Shown: piece by piece, positions 1-6,773 of the stretch
Position numbering within the stretch: position 1 is the first letter of the stretch
Layout of the letters: every line of letters starts with the position of its first letter
DNA from: Flavobacteriales bacterium
GTDB lineage: Bacteria > Bacteroidota > Bacteroidia > Flavobacteriales_F > PHOS-HE28
Length of the DNA stretch: 15,184 nucleotides
Assembly: GCA_020437875.1 (NCBI GenBank)
Contig: JAGQVR010000004.1
Location: 1 to 15,184 of the forward strand
Reading direction: 5' to 3'
The notes under the pieces: model-generated
Databases searched by the model: none
What the model saw: only the letters and a program-made list of their open reading frames with translations
Told to the model about the DNA's origin: nothing
Position numbers and translations under genes: made by a program

Positions 1-144
1 GGAGATGGCGCATGCTCGCTCTAGAACGGATCATTGCAGTGCATTAGTGCTCGTACCAGCCTGGTGAATGTAGTTCGAGTGACCACGGGCAACAGAACAC
101 CTGGATGACCGGATCGGTTCAAGCCCCGGACCTATTTTCGTGCA

Positions 145-1161
145 ATGTCCCGCCGGAACCTTGCGCTGTTGCTGGGCTTGTTGCTTATCTCCGCGGTGCT
201 CTTCCTTCTTCATCTGATCACGGGCGCCGTACCCCTGACCGTTCCGATGATCATGGGGGCGTTGTTCAACGGGGACGAAAGCGACATCTCCACCCGGATC
301 GTGCAGGAGGTCCGGCTTCCGGCTGCCTGGACCGCAGTGCTCGCAGGCTCGGGATTGGCCGCGTGTGGCCTGCTGATGCAGACGCTCTTCCGCAACCCGC
401 TCGCCGGTCCTTCGGTACTGGGCTTGAGCTCCGGTGCGAGCCTGGGTGTCGCGGTGCTGGTGCTGGCGCGACCGCTGTGGGTCGTGGCCTGGCTGCCCGA
501 CGAGATGGGCGCTGTCCTTGGTGCCTTCATCGGTGCGATGGGCGCGCTGCTCCTGATCATGCTCGCGGATCGCCGCATGGGTGATGGTACCGGCCTCTTG
601 ATCGTCGGCTTGATGGTGGGTTATCTCTGCGGGGCCATCATCGATGTGTTGCAAGTGGCGGGTTCCGATGGCGCCTTGCGTGGCTTCGTGCTCTGGGGAA
701 TGGGTTCTTTCAACGAGGTCGTTGGATCGAAGCTCCCCTGGTTGATGGTTCCGGTCGCCCTTGGTCTGGTCATCGCGCTTCTCCTGATGAAGCCGTTGAA
801 CGCCCTGTTGCTCGGCGATGATTATGCACGTAGCCTGGGTATCGCGGTGCCCACCCTGCGGCGCACCATCCTGTTGACCGCAGGCTTGCTCGGGGGCACC
901 ATCACCGCGTTCTGTGGTCCCATCGCATTCCTGGGATTGGCCACACCGCATGTAGCGCGTGCACTGTGTCGAAACAGTGACCACCGCGTGCTGCTTCCCA
1001 TCACCATCGTTACCGGTGTGATGCTCGCGTTGTTCTGTGGTCTCGTGGTGAAATGGCCCGGTCTCGAAGGACTTCCACTCAATGCGGTGACCTCCCTGCT
1101 TGGTGCGCCCATCGTGGTCTGGGTCCTTTGGAGCGGTGAACGTTGGGCGCGTACCTCATGA
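145..1161 (+). CDS. FecCD/BtuC-family ABC transporter permease
   Basis: This is the inner-membrane channel subunit of a binding-protein-dependent importer for ferric siderophores, heme or cobalamin. The 338 residues are the usual family length and are almost entirely hydrophobic helices, as expected for about ten membrane segments. Family landmarks are NPLAGPSVLGLSSGASLG near residues 83-100 and GPIAFLGLATPHVAR around residue 260, followed by a Bacteroidota-like C-terminal segment ending SLLGAPIVVWVLW. The ATG at 145 directly follows a promoter-like TATTTTCG at 133-140 and has no Shine-Dalgarno sequence. The gene ends inside the start of the ATPase gene (ATGA overlap at 1158-1161), so the two are translationally coupled. 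The substrate cannot be read from the sequence. The binding protein and any TonB receptor are not in the 144 bases upstream and may lie beyond the window edge. Confidence 0.93.
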   Translation: MSRRNLALLLGLLLISAVLFLLHLITGAVPLTVPMIMGALFNGDESDISTRIVQEVRLPAAWTAVLAGSGLAACGLLMQTLFRNPLAGPSVLGLSSGASLGVAVLVLARPLWVVAWLPDEMGAVLGAFIGAMGALLLIMLADRRMGDGTGLLIVGLMVGYLCGAIIDVLQVAGSDGALRGFVLWGMGSFNEVVGSKLPWLMVPVALGLVIALLLMKPLNALLLGDDYARSLGIAVPTLRRTILLTAGLLGGTITAFCGPIAFLGLATPHVARALCRNSDHRVLLPITIVTGVMLALFCGLVVKWPGLEGLPLNAVTSLLGAPIVVWVLWSGERWARTS

Positions 1162-1922
1162 GCGGATCACTTCACCTGCGTTCCGTCGATGTCGGCTATG
1201 GCGCTGAACCGCTCATCGCCGGTATCGATCTGGAATTGACCGGAGGCCAGTGTGTGGCCCTGATCGGTGTGAACGGCGGTGGTAAGAGCACGCTGTTGAA
1301 TGCGATCGCCGGCCTTCGACCACCGATGGCAGGGGAGGTCCTTCTGCAAGGTGTTGATGTCGCGCGGATGAGCAGCGCGGAACGAGCACGGCAGGTCTCG
1401 GTGGTGTTCACCGGCCGACCCAGAGCAGGACTGTTGGATGTGCGCACCATCGTTGGGCTGGGCCGACAGCCCTGGACGGGTCATTTCGGTGGATTGAACG
1501 AAGGTGATGAGTCGGTGATCGAGGAGGCGATGCGCATCATGGATGTGCATCATCTGGGCGCGCGTTCCCTGCAGCGATTGAGCGACGGTGAAGCCCAGCG
1601 GGTCATGATCGCCCGTGCGCTGGCGCAGGACACACCGTTACTCCTGCTCGACGAGCCGATGGCCTTCCTCGATCTCGTGAACCGCGTCCGGCTCCTGCGC
1701 ACCTTGCGTGACCTCGCGCGTGATCGGGGTAAGTTGATCATCCTCTCCACCCATGACCTGCAGACCGCCCTGGACCTGTGTGATCGTGTATTGCTGATAC
1801 ACGACCGCAGACTTTGGTCGGGAACGGTGGATGAAGCACGGGCGAGCGGTGTACTGGGTTCCGTCTTCGCCGATGAGGGGATCCACTTCGACAAGGCAAC
1901 GGGATCCTTCAGACCCCGATAA
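1158..1922 (+). CDS. ABC transporter ATP-binding protein, FecE/BtuD type
   Basis: This is the cytoplasmic ATPase that powers the FecCD-type permease just upstream. I chose the ATG at 1158, which overlaps the permease stop (ATGA), over an in-frame TTG at 1143; this gives 254 residues. Visible motifs are Walker A GVNGGGKST at about 37-45, signature LSDGE at 141-145, Walker B LLLLDEP at 161-167 and the switch histidine in LSTHD at about 199. Two departures from textbook sequences stand out. The signature is LSDGE rather than LSGGE, and the usual Q-loop glutamine position reads SVVFTGRP with no glutamine. I recall similar changes in Bacteroidota FecE-like ATPases, so they are probably a subfamily trait and not decay. 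The gene ends just before a hairpin terminator at 1929-1950. Substrate is unknown. Confidence 0.93.
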   Translation: MSGSLHLRSVDVGYGAEPLIAGIDLELTGGQCVALIGVNGGGKSTLLNAIAGLRPPMAGEVLLQGVDVARMSSAERARQVSVVFTGRPRAGLLDVRTIVGLGRQPWTGHFGGLNEGDESVIEEAMRIMDVHHLGARSLQRLSDGEAQRVMIARALAQDTPLLLLDEPMAFLDLVNRVRLLRTLRDLARDRGKLIILSTHDLQTALDLCDRVLLIHDRRLWSGTVDEARASGVLGSVFADEGIHFDKATGSFRPR

Positions 1923-1928
1923 GCAGAA

Positions 1929-1950
1929 GCCCCCGGCGTTGGCCGAGGGC
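1929..1950. terminator. Bidirectional hairpin terminator between convergent genes
   Basis: The arms GCCCCCGGC (1929-1937) and GCCGAGGGC (1942-1950) form a 9-pair stem with one C-A mismatch and a GTTG tetraloop. It lies 6 bases after the ABC ATPase stop and 21 bases after the stop of mscL, which converges from the other side. An AGAAG tract on the left gives a pyrimidine-rich CTTCT after the stem on the minus strand. It is well placed to stop transcription from both sides. There is no long U tract, so efficiency is a guess. Confidence 0.7.
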
Positions 1951-1971
1951 TCCCGATGTGGCAGGTGGGAC

Positions 1972-2382
1972 CTACTTCTTCAATGCGTCCCTGATCTCCA
2001 TCAGCAACTTCTCCTCATTGCTGGGACCTGGTGGGGGCGGTGCCGGTTCGGCCTTCTTCATCCGGTTCACGGCCTTCACCACCATGAACATCACGAAGGC
2101 AACGATGATGAAGTCGATCAACGCCGTTAGGAACATGCCGTAGCTGACGGCCACCTTGGCCGTGGCAACGGCACCATCCGGCCCGAGCACCTCATCGCGA
2201 AGCACCCATTCCATCTGGTCGAATCGCACTTTCTCGGTCAACATGCTGATGAGCGGTGCGACCATGTTCTGCGTGAATACCGTGACGATCTTGGTGAAGG
2301 CGGCGCCCATGACAAAGCCAACGGCGATGTCGACGAGGTTGCCCTTCATCGCGAATTCCTTGAACTCCTTCATCATGCCCAT
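1972..2382 (-). CDS. mscL: Large-conductance mechanosensitive channel MscL
   Basis: MscL is a homopentameric inner-membrane channel that opens under high membrane tension and releases solutes on osmotic downshock. The 136 residues match the usual family length. The N-terminal amphipathic segment MMKEFKEFAMKGN leads into the hallmark NLVDIAVGFVMGAAF. TM1 is about residues 15-46 and TM2 about 81-106. A proline-rich hinge APPPPGP at about 114-120 precedes the C-terminal helix EEKLLMEIRDALKK, which would form the cytoplasmic bundle. The start could also be either of two methionines 2-3 codons further in. The gene lies 49 bases after the CotH-like gene on the same strand. A weak box in the gap (TTG, 18 bases, TACCTTCA at 2407-2435) may give it its own promoter. 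A hairpin follows on the far side. Confidence 0.97.
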   Translation of the reverse strand: MGMMKEFKEFAMKGNLVDIAVGFVMGAAFTKIVTVFTQNMVAPLISMLTEKVRFDQMEWVLRDEVLGPDGAVATAKVAVSYGMFLTALIDFIIVAFVMFMVVKAVNRMKKAEPAPPPPGPSNEEKLLMEIRDALKK

Positions 2383-2406
2383 GTTCGTGAGGGTTTGGTG
2401 TGCGGG

Positions 2407-2435
2407 TGAAGGTAATCTTTCACAGGATCCCTCAA
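2407..2435 (-). promoter_or_regulatory. Weak promoter candidate for mscL
   Basis: Read on the minus strand, TTG (2433-2435) is followed after 18 bases by TACCTTCA (2407-2414). This agrees with the Bacteroidota pattern TTG-N17-23-TAnnTTTG at 6 of 8 positions in the -7 box. It partly overlaps the 3' end of the CotH-like gene and lies 24 bases before the mscL start. The same bases can form a small GTGAA...TTCAC hairpin (2407-2423), so the site may have a different role. Confidence 0.3.
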
Positions 2436-4015
2436 TTCGAACCCAGGCTGCTCCAGGTGCGGATACGCACCGAACGTGTAGCGCAACGGCTACAAACCTT
2501 CACAAGGATGTCTCGCGGGCTTCCGGGTACGCTCAGCGGGAGGTAGGTATATCGCAAGGGTCGATCACGCGCACGAGGTTCCAGTCGAACAGGAGCACGC
2601 AGGAGGGTGGTGTCCCCCGTTGTCAGCACCACACCGACCACATTGAACGGCAGTCCATGGACATTGGCGATCACCACGCCATCGGTGCTCACCAGCGTGT
2701 CATTCACATAGGCCAGGGCGATATCCCGCGGTACGAGCGTCTGATGGATGACGGTGCGGTCGTGGAGCACCACCTGTAGGTCGAGATCGATCTCGGGCAG
2801 ATCCGCATTGATGACCTTCCTGGCAGGCTCCCACGCTGACCGTGTGCGTTCGCGCACTACTTCCCACCACCCCTCGGTGGAGAAGGTGTCCAGGTATGCG
2901 AGGTAGAGGTCGTTCACCAGTGGGTCGACCAGCACCCTGTCCACGAAGGCGCGGCCGGGATCGTTGACCCGTTCGTAGGTCTGTTCGGCCAGGATGGCGG
3001 GGATCGCCGCATGCCTCAGTGCCGGCCTTGGCAACACAGAGAGTTCCTGCCGGGTGCTATCCACCACGAAGCGAAGGTTCCACCAGTCGAGCGCGTCATG
3101 CGCCCCGATCAGGTCGCTCAAGGCAAGGAGCCGCGCCAGGGCATCGGGATCGAAGAGCGAGGAGGCGGTCAGGCTTCCGGCCCGGAAAGCCTCGAGCCGT
3201 TGCACGGCGCTCCGCGCTGTGGCGATGTACCGGTCCGTTCCACCTTGGATGAGCAGGGGGGAGGCGAGCCAATCCCCTTGTGGAGGTGGCTTGCTCGCCA
3301 GTTTCCGCTCGGCCATGGACCGTCGGGTGTTGAGCAGCAAGGCATCATCGAACCGGAGCACGTGGCCGGTGGCCCCGGGCAGCTGTGCCTTCAAGGTGGC
3401 ATCCACCGTCCCGAACGATCCCGCCAGGCCGAGGTCCCTGCCGTTCACGCTGATCTCGAGGATGGACACCTGCGAGGCCACCAGATCCTGGTCGGCCATG
3501 ACCGCCTGGAAAAGGATCGCCCAGAGCAGTCCATCGTCCGTGAACGGTTGTATCTCGAAGCGCTGCATGGCGAGCAGGGTGTCCGTTCCATCCAGGCTCA
3601 CCTCGAACGGCCAGAAGCGTGGGCGGTCCGTCGGGAACAGGTCATCATGTGTGCTGATGTGCACCGGGAGGGAACGTTCATTGATCGACAGCATCGCTTG
3701 CAAGGGTGCCGGAGCGGGGACCATGCCGATGCGCTGCTGGTTGAAGGCGCGTTCACTCCACGTTTCGAGGCTGTCCCACGAAGCCGGGTCCATCTCCAAC
3801 TCCAAGTGGGTCACGGGCGGCGGCTTCCCTCGGAAAGCCTTCAATACGGGTGTGCTCAAGCTTCTGAAGCCGGGGTCGATGACCTCGCGCATGAAGCCGC
3901 TTCGTTCCGTGCGGGTACCGAGGTAGAAGACCAGGCCGATCAGGACCAGCGTCGCACCACCCAGCAATGCGGAACGCACGCGTGCCGCGATCCGCTCACG
4001 GTCCCACGGCTTCAT
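2432..4015 (-). CDS. CotH-like (CotH kinase fold) membrane-anchored protein, degenerate
   Basis: The ATG at 4015 overlaps the upstream stop codon (ATGA), giving 527 residues; an in-frame start at 4105 would lie inside the preceding gene. One membrane helix (about 16-34) follows a basic N-terminus, so the rest probably faces the periplasm. The middle resembles the CotH family (PF08757): LELEMDPASWDSL at 71-83, a hydrophobic stretch, then LEISVNGRDLGLAGSFG at about 186-202, which matches the family's 'yiNGe..G.Y...E' region, and SDLIGAHDALDWWNLRFVVD at 300-319. The acidic residues of the active kinase (the family's later D-x-D region) are not evident, since the sequence there reads SVLPRPALR. 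The C-terminal 100 residues look beta-rich. Known CotH proteins phosphorylate spore-coat proteins, but this one may be a scaffold or surface protein. The fold assignment is moderate and the function unknown. Confidence 0.62.
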   Translation of the reverse strand: MKPWDRERIAARVRSALLGGATLVLIGLVFYLGTRTERSGFMREVIDPGFRSLSTPVLKAFRGKPPPVTHLELEMDPASWDSLETWSERAFNQQRIGMVPAPAPLQAMLSINERSLPVHISTHDDLFPTDRPRFWPFEVSLDGTDTLLAMQRFEIQPFTDDGLLWAILFQAVMADQDLVASQVSILEISVNGRDLGLAGSFGTVDATLKAQLPGATGHVLRFDDALLLNTRRSMAERKLASKPPPQGDWLASPLLIQGGTDRYIATARSAVQRLEAFRAGSLTASSLFDPDALARLLALSDLIGAHDALDWWNLRFVVDSTRQELSVLPRPALRHAAIPAILAEQTYERVNDPGRAFVDRVLVDPLVNDLYLAYLDTFSTEGWWEVVRERTRSAWEPARKVINADLPEIDLDLQVVLHDRTVIHQTLVPRDIALAYVNDTLVSTDGVVIANVHGLPFNVVGVVLTTGDTTLLRAPVRLEPRARDRPLRYTYLPLSVPGSPRDILVKVCSRCATRSVRIRTWSSLGSN

Positions 4016-4530
4016 GGTACCACGTTGCCATCGATGACCCGCTTGAAGTGATAGTGGTCCGTGCTCGTTCGTCCCTTGTTCGTTCCGCCCACGATGGCGT
4101 GCCATGCGTTCTTCCCTTCGGGGATGTACACGATCCGCTGGGGCATGTCATGTGTCGGGTTCACGAAGACCAGGCTGTCTTTATCATGGACCAGCTTGAA
4201 CAGCACCGGCTCTCCACCATCATGGCCGATGCTGACGGCATAGTTCAAGGTGTCATTGTGCCGGATCAGGGCCAGATGCTCGATGAATACCGTGTCCTTC
4301 CCTGACAACACGTAGCCTAAGCCGACCGGGGTCCCGTTCGGGTCCTGCTCCCAATGTTCATGTACATGCGTTCTCCCGCTGTCCTGGACGTCCAGCCAGT
4401 CGCCGTAGAGGTCCTCCACCGCTATCGACCCGCCATGCTCCGGTACGGTGTCGAGGCCATCGTTGGTCGTATTCGTGGGATCGCCGCAGGCGATAAGGAG
4501 GACGGGCAGGAAGGGCAGGGCTCGGCGCAT
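4012..4530 (-). CDS. DUF6265-like lipoprotein
   Basis: A 172-residue protein with a short signal peptide and a lipobox (LIAC, Cys15), so it should be lipid-anchored in the envelope. The mature part fits my memory of DUF6265 proteins of Bacteroidota: DLYGDWLDV near the start, HEHWEQDPNGTPVGLGYVL, GKDTVFIEHLAL, then LVFVNPTHDMPQRIVYIP and a C-terminal YHFKRV. The pattern W...E.W.........G......KDT...E and F.NP.HD.PQRI.Y is the basis of the call. No biochemical function is known to me. It starts 9 bases after the thioesterase stop and its stop overlaps the CotH-like start, so it belongs to that operon. A TAACTTG box (4536-4542) just before the ATG could be an internal promoter, but I see no matching TTG element upstream. 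Confidence 0.78.
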   Translation of the reverse strand: MRRALPFLPVLLIACGDPTNTTNDGLDTVPEHGGSIAVEDLYGDWLDVQDSGRTHVHEHWEQDPNGTPVGLGYVLSGKDTVFIEHLALIRHNDTLNYAVSIGHDGGEPVLFKLVHDKDSLVFVNPTHDMPQRIVYIPEGKNAWHAIVGGTNKGRTSTDHYHFKRVIDGNVVP

Positions 4531-4539
4531 GAGCGCAAG

Positions 4540-4959
4540 TTAGCCGCGCTGCACCGTTTCGATGGCTGAACGGATGGCTTGCGGAAGGGGCACTTTGCTC
4601 GCTGCTGCATAGTCGTACATCACCTGCACACTGCTGCCGGTGGCGACCGGATCACCGCTTTGGTCGGTGATCCGGTATTCCAGGATGAAGCTGGTGTTCC
4701 CGATCCGCGAACAACCCGTTCGCACATGCATGGTGGCGGGCCAGAGCACGGGTTTGTGGAAATCGCAGGTGGTGCTGGCCAGGATCACACCCACCCGTTC
4801 CTCCTTCAGGGATCGCAGCACACCGATCCGCTCGAGGTAGTACATGCGCACATTCTCGAAGTACCGGAAGTACACCACGTTGTTCAGGTGGCCGAAGGCG
4901 TCCTGTTCCCCCCAGGCCACCGGGATATCGATCCCCACGACCAGGTGGTCGTCGCTCAC
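4540..4959 (-). CDS. Acyl-CoA thioesterase, hotdog fold (4HBT/YbgC-like)
   Basis: A 139-residue single-domain hotdog protein that should hydrolyse acyl-CoA or acyl-ACP thioesters in the cytoplasm. The diagnostic N-terminal motif is VAWGEQDAFGHLNNVVYFRYFE, with the likely catalytic Asp at position 20 followed by GHLNN. The family pattern is D-x-x-GH-x-N-N-x-x-Y. The remainder (LASTTCDFHKPVLWPATM, then alternating strands ending in VQVMYDY) fits the 4HBT beta-sheet. Translation starts at a GTG that overlaps the DUF349 gene stop by four bases (GTGA, 4956-4959), so expression is probably coupled to it. The chain length of the substrate cannot be inferred. Confidence 0.9.
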   Translation of the reverse strand: MSDDHLVVGIDIPVAWGEQDAFGHLNNVVYFRYFENVRMYYLERIGVLRSLKEERVGVILASTTCDFHKPVLWPATMHVRTGCSRIGNTSFILEYRITDQSGDPVATGSSVQVMYDYAAASKVPLPQAIRSAIETVQRG

Positions 4960-6707
4960 CGCAGCTCCTTCAGCAGCTCGCGATGCTGGCCCTTGAGCCT
5001 TTCCACATCGCGCGCCAGTTTCTCGATCTTCTTCTCCATGTCCTTCTTCATGGCCTCACCGCTGGCGCTCTTGAAGTTGAACATGCCCATGTTGCGCTCC
5101 ATGCCACGCATCTCGGACTCGAGTTCCTCGATCTTACGCTTCACGAAACGGCTCTCCTTCTCCAGCATGAATTTGCCGTCCGGGCCGGCCTTCATCTCAT
5201 CCACCCGGTCCTGGAACTGGATGCGGCGTCGCTCCTCACCCTCCAGCTTGAGCTGGCCATAGTGTTTGTCCAGCGCCGCGCGGTACCGCGTGCTGAAGGC
5301 ATCGTAGAGCTTCGGTGACACACGACCCGAGTCCATCCAACGGGCGGAGAAGGCCTTGAGGGCATCAACGTCCTTGTTGCGTTCGCCACTTGGCGTGAAG
5401 GCCTCGATCTCAGTGATCAGCGCCTCCTTGGCCTGGGCGTTCACGGCCTGCTCCGCATCCAGTTTGTCGAAGGTGGCCTTGCGGTTCTGGAAGAAGTGGT
5501 CGCAGGCCTCGCGGAACTTGCTCCAGAGCCGGTTCTCGTCGCGCGGTCCGGCACTGCCGGCTTCCTTCCATTGGTGTTGCAGGTGCTTCAACTTGTCCGC
5601 CGTCTGGCGCCATTCGGTGCTGTCCTTCAGCTTAACCGCTTCGTCCACCAGGGCCTGCTTCTTGTCGCGAACGTCCTTATACAGGTCCTTCAGCTTGTCG
5701 AAGTGGGCCTTCTTGGCATCGAAGAACACGTTGCAGGCTGCCCTGAACTCCTTCCAGATCCGTTCGTTGTCCTTCTTCGTCGCGAAGCCGATCTGCTTCC
5801 AGGCGTTCTGGTATTCGAGCACCTGGTCCGTGAGGGCCTTCCACTCCTTGGTGGCCGTGTCGTTCAGCTGATCCGTCACCGCCTTCACCTTCTCCACCAA
5901 GGCTTGCTTGGCAGCGAGGTTGTTCTCATGCTCGGAACGACGCAGCCGATAGTGCTCATGCACCTTGTCGTAGATGGTACGCGTGGCCGTCGAGAAGCGG
6001 TCGCGGATGGTCTCCCACTCCTCGCGAAGCACCGGACCGATGGCGTGCCATTTCTCCTGGTAGTCGCGCACGCCGTGCTCCAACTCCTTCACATTGTCCT
6101 TCTGCGCCAGGCTCTCCACATCGCTGATCAGCGCCTGCTTCAGGGCGGTGTTCTTGCGCAGGTCGTGGTCACGCAGTTCCTTGTAGATGCGGATGTGATA
6201 GAAGAACTCGTCGCGCAGGTGCGAGTAGTCATTCTGCAGGTCGCGGTAATGCTGCTGCGGCACCGGACCAATTGTCTTCCATTGCTCCTGCAGGTCGGCG
6301 AAGCGCTGGAAGGCCGTGCCGATGTTCTCCTCTCCGGCGATCAGCGTCTTCAACTCCTCCATGATGGCCTTTTTGGCCTCCAGGTTCTCATTCTCCTCCT
6401 TCTGCCGTTTCCGACGGATATCGTTCACCCGCTGGTTGAAGAGGTCGAGCAGCTGCTTGAAGCGCTTGTCCTCCTCGTCGGTGAGCTGGGCCGATTCAAT
6501 GGCGATTGGTGCAGCATCCGGTGCGTCGGCCACCGCTTCCGCTGGCTCGCCCTCCGGCTGTCCTTCGTGGTGTTCCTGTTGAAGGGATGCGGCCACCAGG
6601 GCCTCATACGCCTCTTTCACGCCTTCCACGGCCTCGGCTGCGGATTCGACATCCTCCTGAGCCGTGATCTCCTCGAGCCGGGTGATCAGCTCTGCTTTCG
6701 TTGCCAT
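4956..6707 (-). CDS. DUF349 repeat coiled-coil protein
   Basis: A 583-residue, highly charged, almost wholly helical protein without signal or membrane segments, so it should be cytoplasmic. Five DUF349 repeats of about 75-80 residues are visible, each carrying a W-x-x-x-G core: WKTIG at 143, WHAIG at 220, WKQIG at 303, WKEAG at 380 and WMDSG at 457. They are preceded by an acidic low-complexity linker (about 45-78) and followed by a charged coiled coil from about 515 to the end. The ATG at 6707 is preferred over an in-frame TTG at 6740 because that TTG is the last three bases of the promoter-like TATCTTTG box. DUF349 proteins are widespread in Bacteroidota, but I know of no settled function. 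It heads the operon with the thioesterase, the lipoprotein and the CotH-like gene. Confidence 0.9.
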   Translation of the reverse strand: MATKAELITRLEEITAQEDVESAAEAVEGVKEAYEALVAASLQQEHHEGQPEGEPAEAVADAPDAAPIAIESAQLTDEEDKRFKQLLDLFNQRVNDIRRKRQKEENENLEAKKAIMEELKTLIAGEENIGTAFQRFADLQEQWKTIGPVPQQHYRDLQNDYSHLRDEFFYHIRIYKELRDHDLRKNTALKQALISDVESLAQKDNVKELEHGVRDYQEKWHAIGPVLREEWETIRDRFSTATRTIYDKVHEHYRLRRSEHENNLAAKQALVEKVKAVTDQLNDTATKEWKALTDQVLEYQNAWKQIGFATKKDNERIWKEFRAACNVFFDAKKAHFDKLKDLYKDVRDKKQALVDEAVKLKDSTEWRQTADKLKHLQHQWKEAGSAGPRDENRLWSKFREACDHFFQNRKATFDKLDAEQAVNAQAKEALITEIEAFTPSGERNKDVDALKAFSARWMDSGRVSPKLYDAFSTRYRAALDKHYGQLKLEGEERRRIQFQDRVDEMKAGPDGKFMLEKESRFVKRKIEELESEMRGMERNMGMFNFKSASGEAMKKDMEKKIEKLARDVERLKGQHRELLKELR

Positions 6708-6737
6708 CGCTATCGTTACGCCCGTTGGGGCATCGTC

Positions 6738-6766
6738 CAAAGATAGGGGGATGCCACGATCCGCAA
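6738..6766 (-). promoter_or_regulatory. Bacteroidota-type promoter for the DUF349 operon
   Basis: On the minus strand, TTG (6764-6766) is followed after 18 bases by TATCTTTG (6738-6745), a perfect match to the TTG-N17-23-TAnnTTTG promoter pattern known for Flavobacterium and Bacteroides. It lies in the 66-base gap after the phosphatase stop and 30 bases before the chosen ATG. It would uncouple the four-gene operon from the phosphatase gene. It also argues against the upstream TTG as a start codon. Confidence 0.62.
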
Positions 6767-6773
6767 GGGCGAT

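Noticed and set aside
1..144. Possible cobalamin or other riboswitch in the leader of the importer genes
   Set aside because: I could not find the conserved boxes expected of a cobalamin riboswitch, and only 144 bases of leader are visible. A -7-like box just before the ATG would also leave no room for a long leader from that site.
31..984. A 317-codon minus-strand frame opposite the FecCD permease
   Set aside because: Its product is very rich in Gln, His and Arg, the usual antisense shadow of a hydrophobic membrane protein. The permease on the plus strand is clear.
1143..1157. Upstream TTG start for the ABC ATPase
   Set aside because: The ATG at 1158 gives the classic ATGA overlap with the permease stop, and the extra five residues add nothing to the family alignment.
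5496..6746. A 416-codon plus-strand frame opposite the DUF349 gene
   Set aside because: A Leu/Val-rich shadow of a Lys/Glu-rich coiled-coil gene; the minus strand shows repeats and a promoter.
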